This document shows positions 60,845-64,000 of a stretch of DNA of 64,000 nt, piece by piece. Origin of the DNA: a bacterium (GTDB lineage: Bacteria; UBP6; UBA1177); assembly GCA_016290135.1 (NCBI GenBank), contig JAEESW010000011.1, positions 1 to 64,000 of the forward strand, written 5' to 3'. A model generated the notes under the pieces. That model was not told the origin of the DNA. It worked only from the letters and a program-made list of their open reading frames with translations, and made no database searches. Numbering within the stretch: position 1 is the first letter of the stretch; each line of letters opens with the position of its first letter. Both the position numbers and the translations under genes were made by a program.

Positions 60845-62155
60845 TTAACCGTTGTCTGATGTTTCTTTGAATTTTGCTGCCATGGTCGGATTGTTTTTTG
60901 TCAGTTTTCTGACTGTGAGCTCTTCGGCTTTGTTGTTCGCAAGCCTCAGATTGTTCTCCGAACCAAGAAGGTTGTCTTTGATCTTCTGCAGATGCGTTAT
61001 GGTCTTGTCTATCTCTTCGACTGCGGCTTTGAACTTGTTGCTTGCAAGTTCGTAATTCCTGCTGAAAGCGGTCTTGAACTGGTTGAGGTCATTTTCGAAA
61101 TTCGTAATATCGATATTCTGGTTCTTTACTTCGGCAAGCTGTCTGCGGTAGCTTTGCGAGTCAAGTGCGGCATTGCGCAGGAGCGATATCAGCGGAAGGA
61201 AAAACTGCGGCCTGATGATATACATTTTCGGATAACGGTAGCTTTCCACGATCCCGTCGTTGTAAAAGTCGTTGTCCTGCTCAAGCATGGAGACCAGAAC
61301 GGCGTATTCGCAGTTCTTTTTCCTTCTGTTTTTGTCGAGTGTGTCGAGAAAATCCTCGTTTTTGTGTTTCGTCGCTGTCGTGTCTGACTCGTTTTTCATC
61401 TCGAACATGACTGAAATAAACTCGGTCCCGTCATCAGAGCTTTCGCGGAAGATGAAATCGCCTTTCGTTCCCTTTGCTTCGCCGTCTTCGCGGACTGCTT
61501 CATTGTCCTTTTCGAATGTCGCGTTCCGGTATGCGGCGGCGCGGACTTTGTTGAATTCGTTCCAGCAGAACTGTTCAAGGTCCTCCCCGATCATTTTCGT
61601 CGAGCGTTTTGCCTTGAAGTCCTTTATCCGCGCGATCTCTTCGTCTTTCATCTCGAGCTGCGCCTTATGCTTTTCCTGCATGACCCTTTCGCTGAGAGCA
61701 TGCTCCTTTTTGACGAGTTCAAGAGTGCCTTTCAAGTCGGAGATCTCCTGTTCCTTGGCCTGCAGAGCGTTGAGTCTTTCCGCTTCGGCGAGGTTCTTTC
61801 CGTTTTTTATCTCGTTTTTAAGATCGTTTATCTCAAGTTCTTTCGCGGCTACAGCCAGTTTTTTTTCGTTTTCGAAACTTTCTATTTTAGCCTTCAGTTC
61901 AGCATTTTTTCTTTCAGATTCCGCTTTGATGCGGATGATCTCGTTCTCCTTTTCAGAGATCCTTTTCTGAAGGTCCTTTTCGAACTCCATCTTTGCGATC
62001 GTTTTGCTCTGTTCCGCTTCCGTGCGGAGCAGTTCTTCCCGGTTCTTCAGCTCTTTCTCGAATTCTTTGTCGCGTATCTGCTTCAGTATCGCGGCAAAAC
62101 CCGATTCATCGACTTTGAAAACGGTCCCACACTTGGGGCATTTGATCTCTTCCAT
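60845..62155 (-). CDS. DUF2130-family coiled-coil protein
   Basis: 436 residues. CPKCGTVF opens as a one-sided zinc-ribbon half. Residues about 25-200 are a long charged coiled coil. The C-terminal domain (about 195-430) carries [40 protein letters not shown] and [11 protein letters not shown], the DUF2130 signature, thought to be a restriction-endonuclease-like fold. Follows nadA by 11 bases, so probably co-transcribed. Function unknown. Confidence 0.85.
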   Translation of the reverse strand: MEEIKCPKCGTVFKVDESGFAAILKQIRDKEFEKELKNREELLRTEAEQSKTIAKMEFEKDLQKRISEKENEIIRIKAESERKNAELKAKIESFENEKKLAVAAKELEINDLKNEIKNGKNLAEAERLNALQAKEQEISDLKGTLELVKKEHALSERVMQEKHKAQLEMKDEEIARIKDFKAKRSTKMIGEDLEQFCWNEFNKVRAAAYRNATFEKDNEAVREDGEAKGTKGDFIFRESSDDGTEFISVMFEMKNESDTTATKHKNEDFLDTLDKNRRKKNCEYAVLVSMLEQDNDFYNDGIVESYRYPKMYIIRPQFFLPLISLLRNAALDSQSYRRQLAEVKNQNIDITNFENDLNQFKTAFSRNYELASNKFKAAVEEIDKTITHLQKIKDNLLGSENNLRLANNKAEELTVRKLTKNNPTMAAKFKETSDNG

Positions 62156-62166
62156 GATGCCGGCTC

Positions 62167-63081
62167 CTAACCGAGTTCGATCATTCTGTCGATGCAGCGG
62201 CGTGCCTTTTCGATCGTATCACTGTCGAGGATGATCTCTTCTCCGCCTCTGCCGCGGACTGCGTTGTAAAGGTCTACCAGAGTGGTAGCCTTCATGTTCT
62301 GGCAGATGAGGTTCTGAGCGAGCGGGTAAAAGTGTCTGTCAGGGAATTCGTATGAAAGATGTTCGGCTATGCTGATCTCGGTCCCGATGATAAATTCATC
62401 GTGATCCGATTTTCTTGCGAAATCCATTATCCCGGAGGTCGAACCGATGTAGTCGGCAAGTTCCGTGACTTCTGGTTTGCACTCGGGATGGACCAGAACG
62501 AGCGCGTTCGGGTGAGCCTCTTTCGCCTGGCGGACATGCTCTGCCGAAAGCCTTGCGTGTGTCGGACAGCCGCCGTTCAAAAGTTTGAAATTCTTTTCAG
62601 GGACTTGTTTTGCGACGAATGCGCCCAGGTTGCAGTCGGGAATGAAGAGAATGTTTTTGTTTTCAAGCTTTTTCACGATCTTCACTGCCGAAGACGATGT
62701 CACGCAGACATCGCAGATCGTTTTGAGCGAGGTCGTCGTGTTGATGTAGGCTACGACGGTGTAATCGGGATAAGCCTTCTTCACTTCGGAAATTATGTCT
62801 TTATCCATCTGTTCCGCCATCGGGCATCCTGCCGTCGGATTTGCAAGATAGACCGTTTTTTCGGGAGAGAGCAGCTTTACCGTTTCGGCCATGAAACGCA
62901 CTCCGCACATAACGACAGTCTTTTGCGGCGCGTCTTTCGCCTTTACACTGAGCTGAAAGGAATCGCCAGTAAAATCGGCGACTTCCGTGATCTCTCTTGC
63001 CTGGTAGCTGTGGGCAAGGACACAGACATCGTTCTCTTTTTTGATCCGCAGGATCTCCTGCTGAAGTTCGCAGATATTCAT
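62167..63081 (-). CDS. nadA: Quinolinate synthase A
   Basis: 304 residues. The 4Fe-4S ligands are in [22 protein letters not shown] and [30 protein letters not shown] at the start is typical. It condenses iminoaspartate with dihydroxyacetone phosphate in de novo NAD synthesis. Starts three bases after the radical SAM gene ends. nadB and nadC are not in the window. Confidence 0.96.
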   Translation of the reverse strand: MNICELQQEILRIKKENDVCVLAHSYQAREITEVADFTGDSFQLSVKAKDAPQKTVVMCGVRFMAETVKLLSPEKTVYLANPTAGCPMAEQMDKDIISEVKKAYPDYTVVAYINTTTSLKTICDVCVTSSSAVKIVKKLENKNILFIPDCNLGAFVAKQVPEKNFKLLNGGCPTHARLSAEHVRQAKEAHPNALVLVHPECKPEVTELADYIGSTSGIMDFARKSDHDEFIIGTEISIAEHLSYEFPDRHFYPLAQNLICQNMKATTLVDLYNAVRGRGGEEIILDSDTIEKARRCIDRMIELG

Positions 63082-63084
63082 TTT

Positions 63085-64000
63085 TCAACTCCTTTTGACG
63101 TTTCCGATATCGGTGACGATGTGATAACCGGCGTTTGTGACGCGCATTTCGAGACAGCCGCGGCACTGTGCCGATTCTTCACCCGTGCATATTTTGTTTT
63201 CGTAAAGATCGTAAAGTTTTCTCACCGAAACAGGCGAGAGGTTCGGCATGACGACATTCGCACCCGCTTTGAGCCCCATTTCGCGCCCCTGAGGATGGAT
63301 CGTCCCGAGTGCAGTGGTAGCCGGAAGCAGGGCGTGCGGGAACATGAGGCGCAGGATGGAGATCATCCTCAGAACAAGCGTAAGCTCGCCCTGTTTTTTG
63401 TCGGCAAACGGTGTCTTTTCATGCGGGATGAAAGGACCGATCCCGATCATGTCGGGGTCTAATTCCTGCAAAAACCTCAAGTCTGCTACCAGATTGGCAG
63501 TCGTCTGGAAAGGCGAGCCCACCATAAATCCTGAACCGACCTGATAACCGATCTCCTTGAGGTCGAAAAGGCATTTTTTACGGTTCTCGGGGGAAAGTTC
63601 CGCCGGATGGATCTTGTGGTAATGACCGTTGTCGGCGGTTTCGTGGCGCAGAAGATAGCGGTTCGCCCCGGCATCGAAAAGTTTCTGGTAACTTTCGCGT
63701 GTCTTTTCGCCGAGAGAGAGCGTTATCGCGACATCGGGATAGTTTTTTCTGATATCCGCGACGATCGCGCACATCCTTTCATCATTGAAATAAAGATCTT
63801 CGCCTCCCTGCAGGACAAAAGTCCTGAATCCGAGGCCGTAACCTTCGCGGCAGCACTCCATTATCTCATCTTCGGTGAGCCTGTAACGAGTCGCTTCGGT
63901 GTTCCCGCGACGGATCCCGCAATAAAAACAGTCGTTTTTGCAGTAGTTCGTCATCTCGATGAGACCGCGGATATAGACGGCGTCACCGTAGATCCGACGG
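63085..64000 (-). CDS. hydE: HydE-like radical SAM protein, 5' end cut by the window edge
   Basis: The frame runs on past ATG 63954 to the window edge (GDAVYIRGLIEMTNYC...), which is the usual HydE lead-in, so the gene is partial; about 305 residues are visible. The radical SAM cluster motif is CKNDCFYC. FRTFVLQGGEDLYFNDERMC and YLLRHETADNGHYHKIHPAE fit HydE, the maturase of the [FeFe]-hydrogenase H-cluster. HydF and HydG are outside this window. A BioB relative of other function is possible. Confidence 0.75.
   Translation of the reverse strand, partial: RRIYGDAVYIRGLIEMTNYCKNDCFYCGIRRGNTEATRYRLTEDEIMECCREGYGLGFRTFVLQGGEDLYFNDERMCAIVADIRKNYPDVAITLSLGEKTRESYQKLFDAGANRYLLRHETADNGHYHKIHPAELSPENRKKCLFDLKEIGYQVGSGFMVGSPFQTTANLVADLRFLQELDPDMIGIGPFIPHEKTPFADKKQGELTLVLRMISILRLMFPHALLPATTALGTIHPQGREMGLKAGANVVMPNLSPVSVRKLYDLYENKICTGEESAQCRGCLEMRVTNAGYHIVTDIGNVKRS

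Noticed and set aside
61272-61970. 232-codon Ser/Phe-rich frame on the plus strand
   Set aside because: It mirrors the Lys/Glu-rich coiled coil of the DUF2130 protein.
62359-63462. 367-codon open frame on the plus strand
   Set aside because: It is antisense to nadA and the HydE-like gene, both well supported by active-site motifs.

Overview
The window looks like a chromosomal segment of a Gram-negative, probably anaerobic bacterium of a poorly sampled lineage. Evidence for an outer membrane: a LolA-like carrier, several secreted beta-barrel proteins ending in an aromatic residue (YRF), and many lipoproteins whose leaders end in a lipobox cysteine followed by an acidic, Thr/Pro/Asp-rich linker. 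Evidence for an anaerobic life: a HydE-type radical SAM protein next to nadA, and a citrate lyase alpha-like protein. The Asp-rich lipoprotein linkers, a DUF1566-type domain pair, a Cys-rich secreted domain, CarD and the secreted M4/M36-like protease recall deltaproteobacterial/Myxococcota-like gut or sediment lineages, but the sequence alone does not settle the taxon.

Layout. 1-6300: a polymorphic-toxin (Rhs) locus. A 5'-truncated Rhs protein is followed by a membrane-ankyrin protein, a second Rhs core plus tip, a small membrane protein and a broken third tip. 6385-15803: a YgjV-like/acetyltransferase fusion, then an apparent operon for envelope functions (PlsC-like acyltransferase, two lipoproteins, LolA, an M16 peptidase), a very small lipoprotein and a beta-barrel protein. 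15839-23894 (minus strand): miaA, mutL, a membrane protein and a GAF protein, then a 2-hydroxyacid dehydrogenase and two paralogous DUF1566-like lipoproteins. 24077-34021: a MATE pump broken by a nonsense codon, a YgjP-like metalloprotein, an inactive M23-like protein, pgk, more lipoproteins, a minimal ComEC membrane domain, rpiB and a solitary citF-like gene.

34143-39905 is the most accessory-looking stretch: a Fic protein behind two near-identical palindromic operators, an AT-rich gap, an unrecognised two-gene membrane module, the 3' remnant of an XRE regulator, a RelB/YafQ toxin-antitoxin pair with a consensus promoter, and a CARF-nuclease-like protein with no CRISPR array nearby. 39905-51790 is mostly housekeeping: nfo, argS, five tRNAs, tig, three paralogous barrel proteins, a 3-methyladenine glycosylase, adk, a tRNA-Leu, a double-domain esterase lipoprotein, two more tRNAs and a carD pair. 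51943-64000: a large secreted metalloprotease with an odd basic-Cys tail, a lipase-like hydrolase, a three-gene cluster ending in a frameshifted lamin-tail lipoprotein, a pseudopilin-like small protein, a PqqD/degenerate M50/double cNMP-binding membrane protein, a DUF2130 protein, nadA and a truncated hydE.

Two genome-wide habits show up. A family of about 35-65 bp intergenic palindromes is present three times. All the best sigma70-type promoters I could find by eye have a 16-bp spacer. The strongest candidates for something undescribed are the conserved C-terminal tail shared by otherwise different Rhs tips and the two-gene membrane module at 35843-37523.
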